Positions 1 to 9,009 of a stretch of DNA of 64,000 nt are shown one piece after another (position 1 is the first letter of the stretch; each line of letters opens with the position of its first letter). The notes below the pieces were generated by a model. It had not been told where the DNA came from. It did no database searches and saw only the letters and a program-made list of their open reading frames with translations. Source of the DNA: Pseudomonas weihenstephanensis (GTDB lineage Bacteria > Pseudomonadota > Gammaproteobacteria > Pseudomonadales > Pseudomonadaceae); NCBI RefSeq assembly GCF_001043055.1, contig NZ_JYLF01000009.1, forward strand, positions 148,075 to 212,074, written 5' to 3'. The position numbers were made by a program, and so were the translations under genes.

Positions 1-482
1 ACACTGAACGCCCACAACTGACCCGCGAGCCGGTGCTGGTGCTGTCGGTCTGGGAAGCGCTGCGTGAAGACGCCGGCTTCGAAAGCCAATGGCCCGTTGA
101 CCGCATGCCTTGCCTGTTGGGCACCGACTGTTGCGTCAACGTCAACCTCGACAGCCTGGCCCAGGCACTGGAAAACCTGCTGCGCAATGCCATCCGCCAT
201 TCGCCGCTGCAAGGCCAAGTGACCTTGAGCGGGTGGCGCGAAGGCGATGCGTGGCATCTGTGCCTGAAGGACGAGGGACCCGGTGTGCCCCCTGATGAGC
301 TGGACACGCTGTTTGTGCCCTATCAGCGGCTGTCCGGATGCGTGGGCGAAGGCTTCGGCCTGGGGCTGGCGATTGCCCAGCGGGCCATTGAACTGCAACA
401 AGGCCGGTTGTGGGCCACCAATGAGCGGCCGGGGCTGTGCATGCACCTGCTATTACCGGCAGCGCAGGCTGAGGGTGGCTGA
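1..482 (+). CDS. pfeS: Sensor histidine kinase, C-terminal part (PfeS-like), 5' end outside window
   Basis: The frame is open from the window edge to TGA at 480-482. The visible part is the HATPase_c domain of a two-component sensor kinase: an N-box (ALENLLRNAIRHSP), a G1/F region (DEGPGVPPDELDTLF) and a G2 loop (GEGFGLGLAIAQ). It would autophosphorylate from ATP and pass the phosphate to a response regulator. The next genes are a FepA/PfeA-type receptor and a PfeE-type esterase. In P. aeruginosa that pair follows pfeR-pfeS, the system that senses ferric enterobactin, so the symbol rests on context. The HATPase call is firm; the assignment as PfeS is inferred because the sensor domain lies outside the window. 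Confidence 0.8.
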   Translation, partial: TERPQLTREPVLVLSVWEALREDAGFESQWPVDRMPCLLGTDCCVNVNLDSLAQALENLLRNAIRHSPLQGQVTLSGWREGDAWHLCLKDEGPGVPPDELDTLFVPYQRLSGCVGEGFGLGLAIAQRAIELQQGRLWATNERPGLCMHLLLPAAQAEGG

Positions 483-590
483 GGACGGCGTTGTTGCTTA
501 AAACGCCAGCATGGCGGCGCAACATCGGGGGGCGAGCTGTACGCGCTTCGCACGCGGCACAAGTGTTTAGAAAGTTAATGCGCTTTACTC

Positions 591-609
591 TCAATTAGCA
601 GTCATTATC
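591..609 (+). promoter_or_regulatory. Possible Fur box upstream of pfeA
   Basis: The stretch 591-609 ends in TCATTATC, an intact right half of the 19-bp Fur consensus, and the site continues into another ATT. The left half is poor; about 11 of 19 positions match. It lies about 45 bases before the pfeA start, a sensible place for iron repression of a siderophore receptor. A PfeR activator site may also lie in 483-590, but I cannot identify one. Confidence 0.45.
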
Positions 610-650
610 ATTCGTGATCTTCTTGTATCAGGCCGTCCCGGAGATCACCG

Positions 651-2897
651 ATGTCGTTACGTGTGTTGCGCCCAATCGCCCCTTTTGTGTTGTCCGGTTG
701 CTGGTTGTTGAGCAGTGCTGTTCATGCCGCTCTCGCAGACGAAGACACTGCGCCACCCGCGCTGCAACTGGGTAACACCAACGTGATCGCCACGGCGCAG
801 GAAGAAACCAAACAGGCCCCCGGCGTATCGATCATTACCGCCCAAGACATCAAAAAGCGCCCTGCGGCCAATGACCTTTCGCAGATCATCCGCACCATGC
901 CCGGCGTCAATCTCACCGGCAACTCCACCAGTGGGCAACGCGGCAATAACCGCCAGATCGACATCCGTGGCATGGGCCCGGAAAACACCCTGATTCTGGT
1001 GGACGGCAAACCGGTCAACAGCCGCAACTCGGTGCGTTACGGCTGGCGCGGTGAACGCGACAGCCGTGGCGATACCAACTGGGTGCCGGCCGATCAGGTT
1101 GAGCAGATCCAAGTGTTGCGCGGCCCCGCCGCCGCCCGTTATGGCAACGGTGCCGCCGGTGGTGTGGTCAATATCATCACCAAGCAGGCAGGCGCCGAGA
1201 CCCACGGCGACGTGACCGTGTACACCTCGTTCCCACAGCACAAGGACGAAGGCGCAACGCAGCGCATGAACTTCGGCCTCAATGGCCCCCTGACCGAGAA
1301 CCTCAGCTACCGCGTTTACGGCAACATCGCCAAGACCGATCCCGATGACTGGGACATCAACGCCGGTCACCAATCGGCGCGCAGCGCCAATCAGGCCGGC
1401 ACCCTGCCCGCAGGCCGCGAAGGGGTACGCAACAAAGACGTCAATGGCCTACTGAGCTGGCGCATGACCCCGGACCAGACGCTGGACTTCGAAGCGGGTT
1501 TCAGCCGCCAAGGCAACCTCTACACCGGCGATACGCAAAACACCAACAGCAACGCCAACGTGAAAAAAATGCTCGGCCACGAAACCAATCGCACCTACCG
1601 CCAGACCTATGCCCTGACCCATCGCGGCGAATGGGAGGTGGGCAATAGCATGGCCTTTATCCAGTATGAAAAGACCCGCAACGCTCGTCTCAACGAAGGG
1701 CTGGCCGGCGGCACCGAAGGGATTTTCAGCGACACCAACTTCTACACCGCCGTGCTGCGTGACCTGACGGCCCACGGCGAAATCAACTTGCCGCTGCACG
1801 CCGGGCTGGATCAAACCCTGACCCTGGGCACCGAGTGGACTGAGCAAAAACTCGATGACCCGAGTGCCAACACCCAAACCACCCGCGAAGGTGGCACCGT
1901 CGGTAGCCTGAGCAGCAGCAACCGCAGCACCGCATCGTCGGCGCGGATCTTCTCGCTGTTTGCCGAAGACAACATCGAGCTGTTACCCGGCACCATGCTC
2001 ACACCGGGGCTGCGCCTGGATCACCACAACGTGGTCGGGGACAACTGGAGCCCCTCGCTGAACCTGTCCCACGCGCTGACCGACACCTTGACCCTCAAAG
2101 CCGGTATCGCCCGCGCCTACAAAGCACCGAACCTGTACCAGCTCAACCCCGACTACTTGCTGTACAGCCGTGGCCAGGGTTGCTATGGCCAGAGCACCAG
2201 TTGCTACCTGCAAGGCAATGCCGACCTTAAGGCCGAAACCAGCGTCAACAAGGAACTGGGCATCGAATACAAGGACAACGGCGTGGTCGCGGGCCTGACG
2301 TATTTTCGCAACGACTACAAAAACAAGATCGAATCGGGCCTGAGTCCGATTGGTCAGGCCAGTGGCGGTAAAGGCGAATATGCCAATGCAGCGATCTACC
2401 AGTGGGAAAACGTCCCCAAAGCGCTGGTCGAAGGGCTGGAAGGCACGCTGACCCTGCCGCTGGCCGAGCAACTGAAATGGACCAACAACTTCACCTACAT
2501 GCTGCAATCTAAAAACAAACAGACCGGCGACTACCTGTCCGTGACCCCGCGCTACACGGTGAACTCGATGCTGGACTGGCAAGCCACGCAAGACCTGTCG
2601 CTGCAAATGAGCGCGACCTGGTACGGCAAGCAAACACCGAAAAAATACGACTACCACGGTGATCGCGTCACGGGCACCGCCAACAACCCGCTCGCGCCCT
2701 ACGCCATTGCCGGTGTGAGTGGCACTTATGCGATCACCCGCCACCTGAGCGTGACCGCAGGCGTGGATAACCTGTTCGACAAGCGCCTGTACCGCGAAGG
2801 CAACGCCCAAGGCGTGAACAACATCGCAGGTGCCGGTGCCGCTACATACAACGAACCGGGGCGCACGCTCTACACCAGCCTGACTGCATCGTTCTAA
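651..2897 (+). CDS. pfeA: TonB-dependent ferric enterobactin receptor (PfeA/FepA family)
   Basis: The 748-residue product is close in length to E. coli FepA. It has a signal peptide (residues 1-26, ending AVHA), a TonB-box-like stretch near 43-50 (TNVIATAQ), a plug domain with the RQIDIRGMGP and LVDGKPV motifs (about 100-125), and a 22-strand-type barrel ending in a terminal Phe. A Cys pair near residues 510-517 lies in an extracellular loop region. GGAG sits 8 bases before the ATG. It would carry ferric enterobactin across the outer membrane using TonB energy. The gene lies between a sensor kinase and a PfeE-like esterase, which matches the pfe locus of P. aeruginosa. The exact catecholate ligand is inferred. 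Confidence 0.9.
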   Translation: MSLRVLRPIAPFVLSGCWLLSSAVHAALADEDTAPPALQLGNTNVIATAQEETKQAPGVSIITAQDIKKRPAANDLSQIIRTMPGVNLTGNSTSGQRGNNRQIDIRGMGPENTLILVDGKPVNSRNSVRYGWRGERDSRGDTNWVPADQVEQIQVLRGPAAARYGNGAAGGVVNIITKQAGAETHGDVTVYTSFPQHKDEGATQRMNFGLNGPLTENLSYRVYGNIAKTDPDDWDINAGHQSARSANQAGTLPAGREGVRNKDVNGLLSWRMTPDQTLDFEAGFSRQGNLYTGDTQNTNSNANVKKMLGHETNRTYRQTYALTHRGEWEVGNSMAFIQYEKTRNARLNEGLAGGTEGIFSDTNFYTAVLRDLTAHGEINLPLHAGLDQTLTLGTEWTEQKLDDPSANTQTTREGGTVGSLSSSNRSTASSARIFSLFAEDNIELLPGTMLTPGLRLDHHNVVGDNWSPSLNLSHALTDTLTLKAGIARAYKAPNLYQLNPDYLLYSRGQGCYGQSTSCYLQGNADLKAETSVNKELGIEYKDNGVVAGLTYFRNDYKNKIESGLSPIGQASGGKGEYANAAIYQWENVPKALVEGLEGTLTLPLAEQLKWTNNFTYMLQSKNKQTGDYLSVTPRYTVNSMLDWQATQDLSLQMSATWYGKQTPKKYDYHGDRVTGTANNPLAPYAIAGVSGTYAITRHLSVTAGVDNLFDKRLYREGNAQGVNNIAGAGAATYNEPGRTLYTSLTASF

Positions 2898-2915
2898 ACC
2901 TGACGAGATCGCCTG

Positions 2916-3815
2916 ATGAGACACCTCTCGCTCCCTCTGGCGTTGCTGCTTGCCCTGGCACTGCCAGGGTTCGCGGCGCAGGCCCGGCCTGCGCTGGACG
3001 CCCCAATGGACACCCGGTTGCTGCAACGCAAGGACCTGGATTATCGCTTCAGCCGGTTACTGATTGACTCGGCGGATGGCCAGCGCCATTACCAACTGTG
3101 GATCGGGCGCCCGGCCACTGCCGCCCCCAAAACCGGCTTCCCGGTGCTGTGGATGCTCGATGGCAACGCGGCCGTCGGTGCACTGGATGCTGAGTTGCTC
3201 AGTCGCCTGGCCCACGGTCAGGCTCCGCTGCTGGTAGCGGTGGGGTATGACACGCCGCTGCGCATTGAGCGCACGGCCCGCACATACGACTACACGCCTG
3301 CGCGCGCCGGTTTGAAGGCGCAGAGCGATCCCCTCACCGGTCTTCCCAGCGGCGGCGCCGATACGTTCCTTGACTTGCTGCGTGATCGCTTGCGCCCCGC
3401 CGTAGCGGCCAAAGCGCCCATCAACCTCGAACAACAAACCCTGTGGGGCCACTCGTACGGCGGTTTGCTGGTGCTGCACGCACTGCTGACCCGCCCCGGC
3501 GAGTTCGCTCACTATGCTGCCGCCAGCCCGTCATTGTGGTGGGGCGACGGTATCGCAGCCCAACAGGTCGCAGACTTGAAAACCCGCAGGGCGGGTCACA
3601 CAACCGGGGTGTTGTTGATGCGCGGCACCGATGAACCCGGCAACCCGAGAGCGCCAACCAGCGGCCCCCCCGATCAACGGATGCAGCAGCTGGTCACGGA
3701 TTTACAAGGTATCGAGGGGCTGAACGTGCAGTTCCACCCGTTCAAAGGCATGAGTCACGGCCAAACCCTGCCCGCTTCGCTGCGCTACGTGCTGCACACG
3801 CTGTACATCGACTAA
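2916..3815 (+). CDS. pfeE: Periplasmic ferric-enterobactin esterase (PfeE/IroE-like)
   Basis: The 299-residue product is an alpha/beta hydrolase with a Sec signal peptide (residues 1-22, ending FAAQA). The nucleophile elbow GHSYGG places Ser at about residue 180, and MSHGQ supplies the likely catalytic His near 281. The MLDGNAAV segment near 72 is typical of the esterase D / IroE family. It starts 18 bases after pfeA and is probably co-transcribed. In P. aeruginosa the equivalent gene next to pfeA encodes a periplasmic esterase that hydrolyses the enterobactin trilactone so that iron can be released. The fold and export are clear; substrate is inferred from family and neighbour. Confidence 0.87.
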   Translation: MRHLSLPLALLLALALPGFAAQARPALDAPMDTRLLQRKDLDYRFSRLLIDSADGQRHYQLWIGRPATAAPKTGFPVLWMLDGNAAVGALDAELLSRLAHGQAPLLVAVGYDTPLRIERTARTYDYTPARAGLKAQSDPLTGLPSGGADTFLDLLRDRLRPAVAAKAPINLEQQTLWGHSYGGLLVLHALLTRPGEFAHYAAASPSLWWGDGIAAQQVADLKTRRAGHTTGVLLMRGTDEPGNPRAPTSGPPDQRMQQLVTDLQGIEGLNVQFHPFKGMSHGQTLPASLRYVLHTLYID

Positions 3816-3870
3816 TCGGGCCTGGCTTGACCGAGATCACAGGCCTCTTCGCGCATCCCGTTAGACTCCG

Positions 3871-3905
3871 CCCTCCCTGAAACCCCAAGGAGGGCCGGTT
3901 TTCAG
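3871..3905 (+). terminator. Weak hairpin after pfeE
   Basis: CCCTCC (3871-3876) pairs with GGAGGG (3889-3894), followed by GCCGGTTTTC. The stem is short and the T-run poor, so this may be only a partial terminator between pfeE and the downstream flavoprotein gene. Confidence 0.4.
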
Positions 3906-3941
3906 TCTTAGGCACAACGGATTGATGATGGGAGTACCCCC

Positions 3942-5195
3942 GTGAAGAACTGGCACTGGCTGGTTGGTATTTTGTTGATAACGGCACTGACACTGCTGCT
4001 GGAAATCCCCGCTGACACGTGGCTGACCTCCGCCACACTGAGTCTGATCCTCGGCGCCACGGCGCTGGCGTATATGGCCGTGTCTTGCCTGCTGGCCAGC
4101 CGTTGGCGCGTGGCGGAAAACCTGTTCGGCGGCCTCGACCGTGTCTACGACACCCACAAATGGCTGGGCATCTGGGCGCTGGTGTTTGCCTCGTACCATT
4201 TGGTGTTCAAAGCCAACCTGGAGGTGTGGAACAGCGTGCCCATTGTGGAGCTGTCCAAATACTGGACGCGCATGGTGCGTCAGTTGAGCTACGTCGCGCT
4301 GGGCATGATTGTGCTGCTCGCCTTGAACCGCAATATCCCCTACAGCGTATGGCGCTGGTGGCACAAACTGTCCGGCCCGCTGTTTTTGATCGTGATCCTG
4401 CACGGTCTGAGCTTCAAATCCCCCATCACCCTGCTCAGCCCTGCGGGCATTTGGCTGGGCGTGCTCTGCGTACTGGGCGTATTAGCGGCGCTGTACAAGC
4501 TGCTGCTGTACCCGTTCGTGGCGCGTGCCGGTGAATACCGCGTGATCAACGTGCGCAGCGACAAAGGCGCCGTGCACTTGACCCTGGCCCCCATCGATAA
4601 AGGCTTTGCCTTCAAGGCCGGTCAGTTCGCGTTTCTGTCGTTCAAGGACAAAGGCCTGCGCGAGCCTCACCCCTTCACCATCGCCTGCGCCCACCGTGAA
4701 AACGGCCACCTTGAGTTCGTGATCCGGGCCTTGGGGGACTACACCCAAGCCTTACGCGAGCAGGTCAAAATCGGCATGATTGCCGACCTCTACGCGCCTT
4801 ACGGGCGCTTCAAACGCCCGGCCAAAGCGGCAAAGGAAATCTGGATTGGCGCAGGCGTCGGCATCTCGCCCTTTATCGCCTGGTTGCAAGACCCGCACGG
4901 CGAGCGTTTCGACGCCGCCACCCTGATCTATTGCTTCAACCCTGCCCGCGCCTTCCCGCCTGCCGAACAACTGCAACAGGTGGCCGAACAACGAGGCGTG
5001 GCATTCGTGGCCAATAGCGGGGGCACCGAGCAACTGGCCGCGCACCTGCGCCAGGCCCTTAACCACACTTCACCGGCAACGGTGCATGTCAGCTTCTGCG
5101 GTCCAAAAGGCTTGTTGCTGCGGGTTCGCGAACTGATGCGCGAGTGCGGCGTGCCCGAGAAGAATCTGCATGTGGAGTTGTTTGAGTTTCGCTGA
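3942..5195 (+). CDS. Ferric reductase-like transmembrane flavoprotein
   Basis: A GTG start at 3942 follows GGAG at 3931-3934. The 417-residue protein has an N-terminal ferric-reductase-type membrane domain (to about residue 190) with two His pairs, H72/H86 and H141/H154, spaced as bis-haem ligands. An FAD-binding beta-barrel follows with EPHPFTIAC near 241, then an NAD(P)-binding domain with GAGVGISPF near 303 and a C-terminal HVSFCGPKGL. It would move electrons from cytoplasmic NAD(P)H through FAD and haem across the inner membrane. Its place just after the enterobactin genes suggests reduction of iron released from the siderophore, but this family also has other acceptors, so that role is inference. 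Confidence 0.82.
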   Translation: MKNWHWLVGILLITALTLLLEIPADTWLTSATLSLILGATALAYMAVSCLLASRWRVAENLFGGLDRVYDTHKWLGIWALVFASYHLVFKANLEVWNSVPIVELSKYWTRMVRQLSYVALGMIVLLALNRNIPYSVWRWWHKLSGPLFLIVILHGLSFKSPITLLSPAGIWLGVLCVLGVLAALYKLLLYPFVARAGEYRVINVRSDKGAVHLTLAPIDKGFAFKAGQFAFLSFKDKGLREPHPFTIACAHRENGHLEFVIRALGDYTQALREQVKIGMIADLYAPYGRFKRPAKAAKEIWIGAGVGISPFIAWLQDPHGERFDAATLIYCFNPARAFPPAEQLQQVAEQRGVAFVANSGGTEQLAAHLRQALNHTSPATVHVSFCGPKGLLLRVRELMRECGVPEKNLHVELFEFR

Positions 5196-5210
5196 GGGTA
5201 AAGGTGTACA

Positions 5211-5236
5211 GGCGCTGCTCAGGCAGCGCCTTTTTT
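5211..5236 (+). terminator. Rho-independent terminator
   Basis: GGCGCTGC (5211-5218), a TCA loop plus one G, and GCAGCGCC (5223-5230) form a strong stem, followed by TTTTTT at 5231-5236. It closes the pfe/ferric reductase region. Confidence 0.9.
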
Positions 5237-5299
5237 ATGGGCAGCAGATGCCATTTGATGCTAAAAGGCTGCGCTGCATAGCTGCCAGAGCGATTTTGA

Positions 5300-5743
5300 G
5301 TGTTCGAGTTCACCAGTTACATCGGGCTGTTCCTCGCCGCATTTGGCGCGGCGTCCCTGTTGCCGATGCAGTCCGAAGCGGTGCTGGTGGGCATGCTGGT
5401 GTCGGCCCACTACAGCGTGGTGGTGCTGTTGATCGTCGCCACACTCGGCAATGTGCTGGGGTCGGTGTTCAACTGGCTACTGGGGCGCTCGGTCGAGCGC
5501 TTTCGTCACAAGCGCTGGTTTCCCGTGAGCCAAACAAAGCTTGAAAAAGCGCAGCAGTTTTATCTGCGCTATGGCCGCTGGTCGTTGCTGCTCAGTTGGG
5601 TGCCGATCATTGGCGATCCTCTGACCCTGATCGCCGGGGTGATGCGCGAGCCGCTTTGGCGGTTTTTGCTGATTGTGACGCTGGCCAAAGCGGCTCGGTA
5701 TGCAGTGTTAACCGCCCTTACGCTGGGCTGGATTAACGCTTAG
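5300..5743 (+). CDS. yqaA: YqaA-family membrane protein (VTT/DedA-related)
   Basis: The 147-residue inner-membrane protein is of the YqaA type (E. coli YqaA is about 142 residues). It has hydrophobic segments at about 7-28, 35-62 and 92-112 and a C-terminal segment, with the motif SWVPIIGDPLTLIAG characteristic of VTT/SNARE-associated proteins. The GTG at 5300 gives a family-like N-terminus (FEFTSYIGLF); no good ribosome site is visible. The 3' end overlaps the convergent metallophosphoesterase gene by four bases. The biochemical function of YqaA is not established. Confidence 0.82.
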   Translation: MFEFTSYIGLFLAAFGAASLLPMQSEAVLVGMLVSAHYSVVVLLIVATLGNVLGSVFNWLLGRSVERFRHKRWFPVSQTKLEKAQQFYLRYGRWSLLLSWVPIIGDPLTLIAGVMREPLWRFLLIVTLAKAARYAVLTALTLGWINA

Positions 5744-6870
5744 GGCGCTGGCGCGCGCAGGGTGATGTGAGTGATTTCTGCCGCACGACCCAACCGAATC
5801 GGAAAGCCGTTCCACAACCCGGTGCCGTTGCTCACGTAAAGCTGCATGCCTTGCACATCGTAAAGTCCTGAGACAAACCCCTGATTGGCCCATTGCGCCA
5901 ATAGATGCGGCCCCAGGATTTGGCCGCCGTGGGTGTGCCCCGACAGTTGCAGACCGACGCCTTGCCTGGCATTGGCCAGGGCGCCAATGGGGCGGTGACT
6001 GAGCAGGATGACCGGGGCATCCTGCGGAGCATCGCGCAGGGCTGCGGCTACGTCCGGCAACGGTAACCTCGTGGTCGCCGCCGCTTTGTCGGTGATACCC
6101 GCCAGTACCAATTGCCGACCGTTATGGGTCACCAGCACGTGGTCATTGAGCAACATGTGCAGGCCCAACTGTTCGAACGCGGGCAACCAGTGTACGTAGT
6201 CAACGTAGTATTCGTGGTTACCGGGGATGGCAAACACGCCATACCGGGCGCTGAGCTGCTGCAAGGGTTGCACATCGGCTGCACGGGCTTGCGGGGTACC
6301 GTCCACCAGGTCGCCGGTGATCACAATCAGATCCGGTTGCAGGGCATTGGTTTTTTCGACCACCGCCTGCATCCACGGCGCTTGCAGCAGTCGGCTGGCG
6401 TGCAGGTCGGTCAGTTGCACCAGCCGCAAGCCGTCCATTTGCGGCGGCAAATGCGGCACCGTGACTTCAATGTTTTTCACATCCGGCACGCGTATCGCTT
6501 GCCACACGCCCAATAACGACAAGCCGACGCTGATGATGCCCAGAGCGGCATTCAGGCGCCGATTGCGCAGCAGTTCACGACCGTTTTGAGGTGAGACAAA
6601 ATACGTCAGCAAGCCGATCACATCGCGCACTAACAGCAGCAGTGCCAGCACGATCAGACTGCCAAACGCCCAGCCCAGCGCAATCAACACCTCACCGGGT
6701 AGTTCGGGCGACGCCATGCTGCCAGACACATTGCGGGTGATCAGGTGATGCTCGGCCACCAGCAACAGCAACGCGCTGAGCACCCACTTGCAGGGCAGGC
6801 TGACACGCAATGGCCAGATGAAGCGCACCATTACATACAGCGCGATGAATGCAGTAACCACATGAAACAT
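5740..6870 (-). CDS. Membrane-anchored metallophosphoesterase (YaeI/YkuE type)
   Basis: The 376-residue protein has several N-terminal membrane helices (roughly residues 1-125) followed by a calcineurin-like phosphoesterase domain. Metal-binding motifs are present in order: LTDLH (153-157), ITGDLVDG (184-191), GNHEYY (217-222), LSHRP (290-294) and GHTHGG (311-316). All ligands of a two-metal centre are present, so it is probably active. Related proteins hydrolyse phosphodiesters or pyrophosphates of lipid precursors, but the substrate cannot be read from sequence. It converges on the yqaA-like gene with a four-base overlap and appears monocistronic. Confidence 0.85.
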   Translation of the reverse strand: MFHVVTAFIALYVMVRFIWPLRVSLPCKWVLSALLLLVAEHHLITRNVSGSMASPELPGEVLIALGWAFGSLIVLALLLLVRDVIGLLTYFVSPQNGRELLRNRRLNAALGIISVGLSLLGVWQAIRVPDVKNIEVTVPHLPPQMDGLRLVQLTDLHASRLLQAPWMQAVVEKTNALQPDLIVITGDLVDGTPQARAADVQPLQQLSARYGVFAIPGNHEYYVDYVHWLPAFEQLGLHMLLNDHVLVTHNGRQLVLAGITDKAAATTRLPLPDVAAALRDAPQDAPVILLSHRPIGALANARQGVGLQLSGHTHGGQILGPHLLAQWANQGFVSGLYDVQGMQLYVSNGTGLWNGFPIRLGRAAEITHITLRAPAP

Positions 6871-7024
6871 GCTTATTTCCTGTCCAGACCTGAGGTGTAC
6901 GGCGCAGAGAGTGACAAGCCGGTGATGTCATTGCAACCGTTCGCCCGTCTCATTGTGAATACCGCGCAGGCATTGGCTGAGGGGCAGGCTTCACACAATT
7001 TTCACACCTAGCTGTTATGCTACG

Positions 7025-7188
7025 CGCCTCTTTGGGGAGTAGCAGGTCGCCATTTACGTGGCGACGCTCTGGTCAACATTCTCGGCAACCAGCCGTGGCC
7101 AGGGCATCCGTCAGGATTTGCGAGACCAACGTCATACCTGTGCTGAAGTCGGGCGCGCAGTGTCATGTCGTTGTCTTGCGCCCGACTG
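7025..7188 (+). ncRNA. Manganese riboswitch (yybP-ykoY) in the mntP leader
   Basis: The leader holds the conserved blocks of the yybP-ykoY aptamer in order: GGGGAGTAG at 7034-7042, GTCAACATTCTCG at 7072-7084, and GCGAGACC at 7120-7127. A 10-bp hairpin follows, AGTCGGGCGC (7147-7156) with GCGCCCGACT (7178-7187), ending just before the mntP start. In E. coli the same RNA class turns on mntP when Mn2+ binds. The downstream hairpin may be the expression platform, hiding the ribosome site, since it has no T-run. The family call is from remembered consensus; switching is inferred. Confidence 0.88.
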
Positions 7189-7198
7189 GACCATAGCC

Positions 7199-7768
7199 GT
7201 GAGCCCAATTGCCTTGATTTTTCTCGCCTTTGCCATGTCGACGGACGCTTTTGCTGCGGCCATTGGCAAAGGTTCCAGCCTGCATAAACCGCGTTTCAGC
7301 CAAGCCCTGCGCACCGGATTGATTTTTGGTGTGATCGAAGCCATCACCCCCGTGATTGGCTGGGCCATCGGCCAGGCCGCCAGCAGTTATGTCACCCAAT
7401 GGGATCACTGGATCGCCTTCACCCTGCTGCTGGGGTTGGGGCTGTACATGATGTACAACGGGGTTAAACCCGACGACCAACAAAGCGAAGAAAAGCCCGC
7501 GCAGCACTCGTTCTGGGTTCTGGTGCTCACAGCCATTGCCACCAGCATCGATGCGCTCGCCGTGGGCGTCGGCCTGGCGTTTGTGGAGGTGAACATTTGG
7601 GTCGCGGCGGCAGCCATCGGCCTGGCGACCATGACCATGGTCGTGATCGGCACCTTGCTCGGCCGTGCGCTGGGCAGTTGGGTCGGCAAGCGCGCCGAAA
7701 TCATCGGCGGCGTGGTGTTGATGTTGGTGGGCGCGACCATCCTGTATGAACATTTGAGCGCGGTGTAA
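7199..7768 (+). CDS. mntP: Manganese efflux pump MntP
   Basis: The product from the GTG at 7199 is 189 residues, matching the usual MntP length (188 in E. coli), so I prefer it to upstream in-frame codons that lie inside the riboswitch. Two repeated halves carry the family motifs AMSTDAFAAAIGKG near residue 12 and TSIDALAVGVGLAF near 116, each with the conserved Asp used for cation transport; six membrane segments are expected. It exports Mn2+ from the cytoplasm. Control is probably by the manganese riboswitch directly upstream. The gene stands alone between that leader and a two-way terminator. Confidence 0.93.
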   Translation: MSPIALIFLAFAMSTDAFAAAIGKGSSLHKPRFSQALRTGLIFGVIEAITPVIGWAIGQAASSYVTQWDHWIAFTLLLGLGLYMMYNGVKPDDQQSEEKPAQHSFWVLVLTAIATSIDALAVGVGLAFVEVNIWVAAAAIGLATMTMVVIGTLLGRALGSWVGKRAEIIGGVVLMLVGATILYEHLSAV

Positions 7769-7775
7769 GCCACGT

Positions 7776-7807
7776 GAAGCCTCTGCCGCCATCGCGGCAG
7801 GGGCTTC
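7776..7807. terminator. Bidirectional terminator between mntP and the MFS gene
   Basis: A 14-bp stem forms from 7776-7789 (GAAGCCTCTGCCGC) and 7794-7807 with one G-T pair, between two convergent genes. T-runs are weak on both sides, but the stem is long. Confidence 0.7.
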
Positions 7808-7812
7808 GACAC

Positions 7813-9009
7813 TCAGTCTTGCGGCGTGCTGTGTGCGGCAGAACGGCTGATCCGGTACATGCTCACGCAATAAATCGCCAAGGCCACACCCGCCAGTCCG
7901 CCGCCGGTTACGCCAATGTAGGAGTAACCCGCGTTTGCGCCGACCCAACTGCCCAGCAGTGCCCCGCCCCCGATACCAATGTTGTAGATGCCGGAGAACA
8001 TGGCCATCGCCACGTCCGTGGCATCAGGTGCCAGCATCAGCACCCGCGATTGCAAGGCCAACCCGAAGCACATGATAGCCATGCCCCAGAACAGGCTTAA
8101 CGTGGCCAGATACGACTCTTTACCACTGAGCGGCAACAGCAACGCCAGGCACACGGCCAGCACTGACACGGCAACCACCAGAAAGCGTTGCGGGCTATGG
8201 CGATGCAACACGCTGAACAACAGTGAACCAATGATCCCGGCGCCGCCAAACAGCAGCAAAATGATCGTCACCACATTGCCACTCATGCCCGCCACGGTCT
8301 GAATGAACGGTTCGATGTAGCTGTAAGCGGTGAACTGCGCGGTGACCACCATCGCGGTCAGCACGTAAACGGCCACCAGCGCCGGACGCTTGAACAGCAC
8401 CGGCAAGCTTCTGAGCGAGCCCGAGTTTTGGCTCGGCAACAGCGGCAACGTTCGCGCCAGCCAAAACACCAACACCACGGCAAAACCGGCAATCACCAAA
8501 AATGTGGTGCGCCAGCCCATCGCCTCGCCCAGCAGTCGGCCCAGCGGAATCCCCAAGACCATTGCCAGTGAGGTGCCGGTCGCCAATAAGCCCAGTGCTT
8601 GCACCTGTTTGCCTTCTGGCGCCAGACGCACCGCCAACGACGCGGTGATGGACCAGAACAGTGCATGGGACAACGCGACACCAATTCGGCTGAGCATCAG
8701 GATGCCGAAGTTGGACGCCACACTGGACAGCACATGGCTGGCGATAAACATGCCAAAGAGGATCAACAGCAACTTGCGCCGCTCCACGTTGCGCGTCAGC
8801 AACATGATCGGCAGCGAGGTCAGCGACACGACCCACGCATAAATCGTGAGCATCAGCCCGACACTGGCGGTGGTCATATCAAAACTGGCACCTATCGCAC
8901 TCAGCAGGCCCACGGGCACAAATTCGGTGGTATTGAACACAAACGCGGCCAGCGCCAGCGCGATGACCGGTTGCCAATTGGCATTGGATGAAACGTTGGG
9001 AGTGCTCAT
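7813..9009 (-). CDS. sotB: MFS sugar-efflux transporter (SotB/YdeA type)
   Basis: The 398-residue inner-membrane protein has 12 predicted membrane segments and the N-terminal signature FNTTEFVPVGLL that marks the SotB/YdeA group of the DHA1 drug-proton antiporters. A motif-A-like loop (LTRNVERRKLLL, about 70-81) lies between helices 2 and 3. Family members export arabinose, IPTG or drugs in exchange for protons. It is monocistronic and converges on mntP. The family is clear; the transported compound is not known. Confidence 0.85.
   Translation of the reverse strand: MSTPNVSSNANWQPVIALALAAFVFNTTEFVPVGLLSAIGASFDMTTASVGLMLTIYAWVVSLTSLPIMLLTRNVERRKLLLILFGMFIASHVLSSVASNFGILMLSRIGVALSHALFWSITASLAVRLAPEGKQVQALGLLATGTSLAMVLGIPLGRLLGEAMGWRTTFLVIAGFAVVLVFWLARTLPLLPSQNSGSLRSLPVLFKRPALVAVYVLTAMVVTAQFTAYSYIEPFIQTVAGMSGNVVTIILLLFGGAGIIGSLLFSVLHRHSPQRFLVVAVSVLAVCLALLLPLSGKESYLATLSLFWGMAIMCFGLALQSRVLMLAPDATDVAMAMFSGIYNIGIGGGALLGSWVGANAGYSYIGVTGGGLAGVALAIYCVSMYRISRSAAHSTPQD

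Noticed and set aside
1983..3026. Long minus-strand open frame across pfeA and pfeE
   Set aside because: It is the antisense of two well-supported genes, with Val/Gln/His-rich translation and no family motif; a GC-rich codon shadow.
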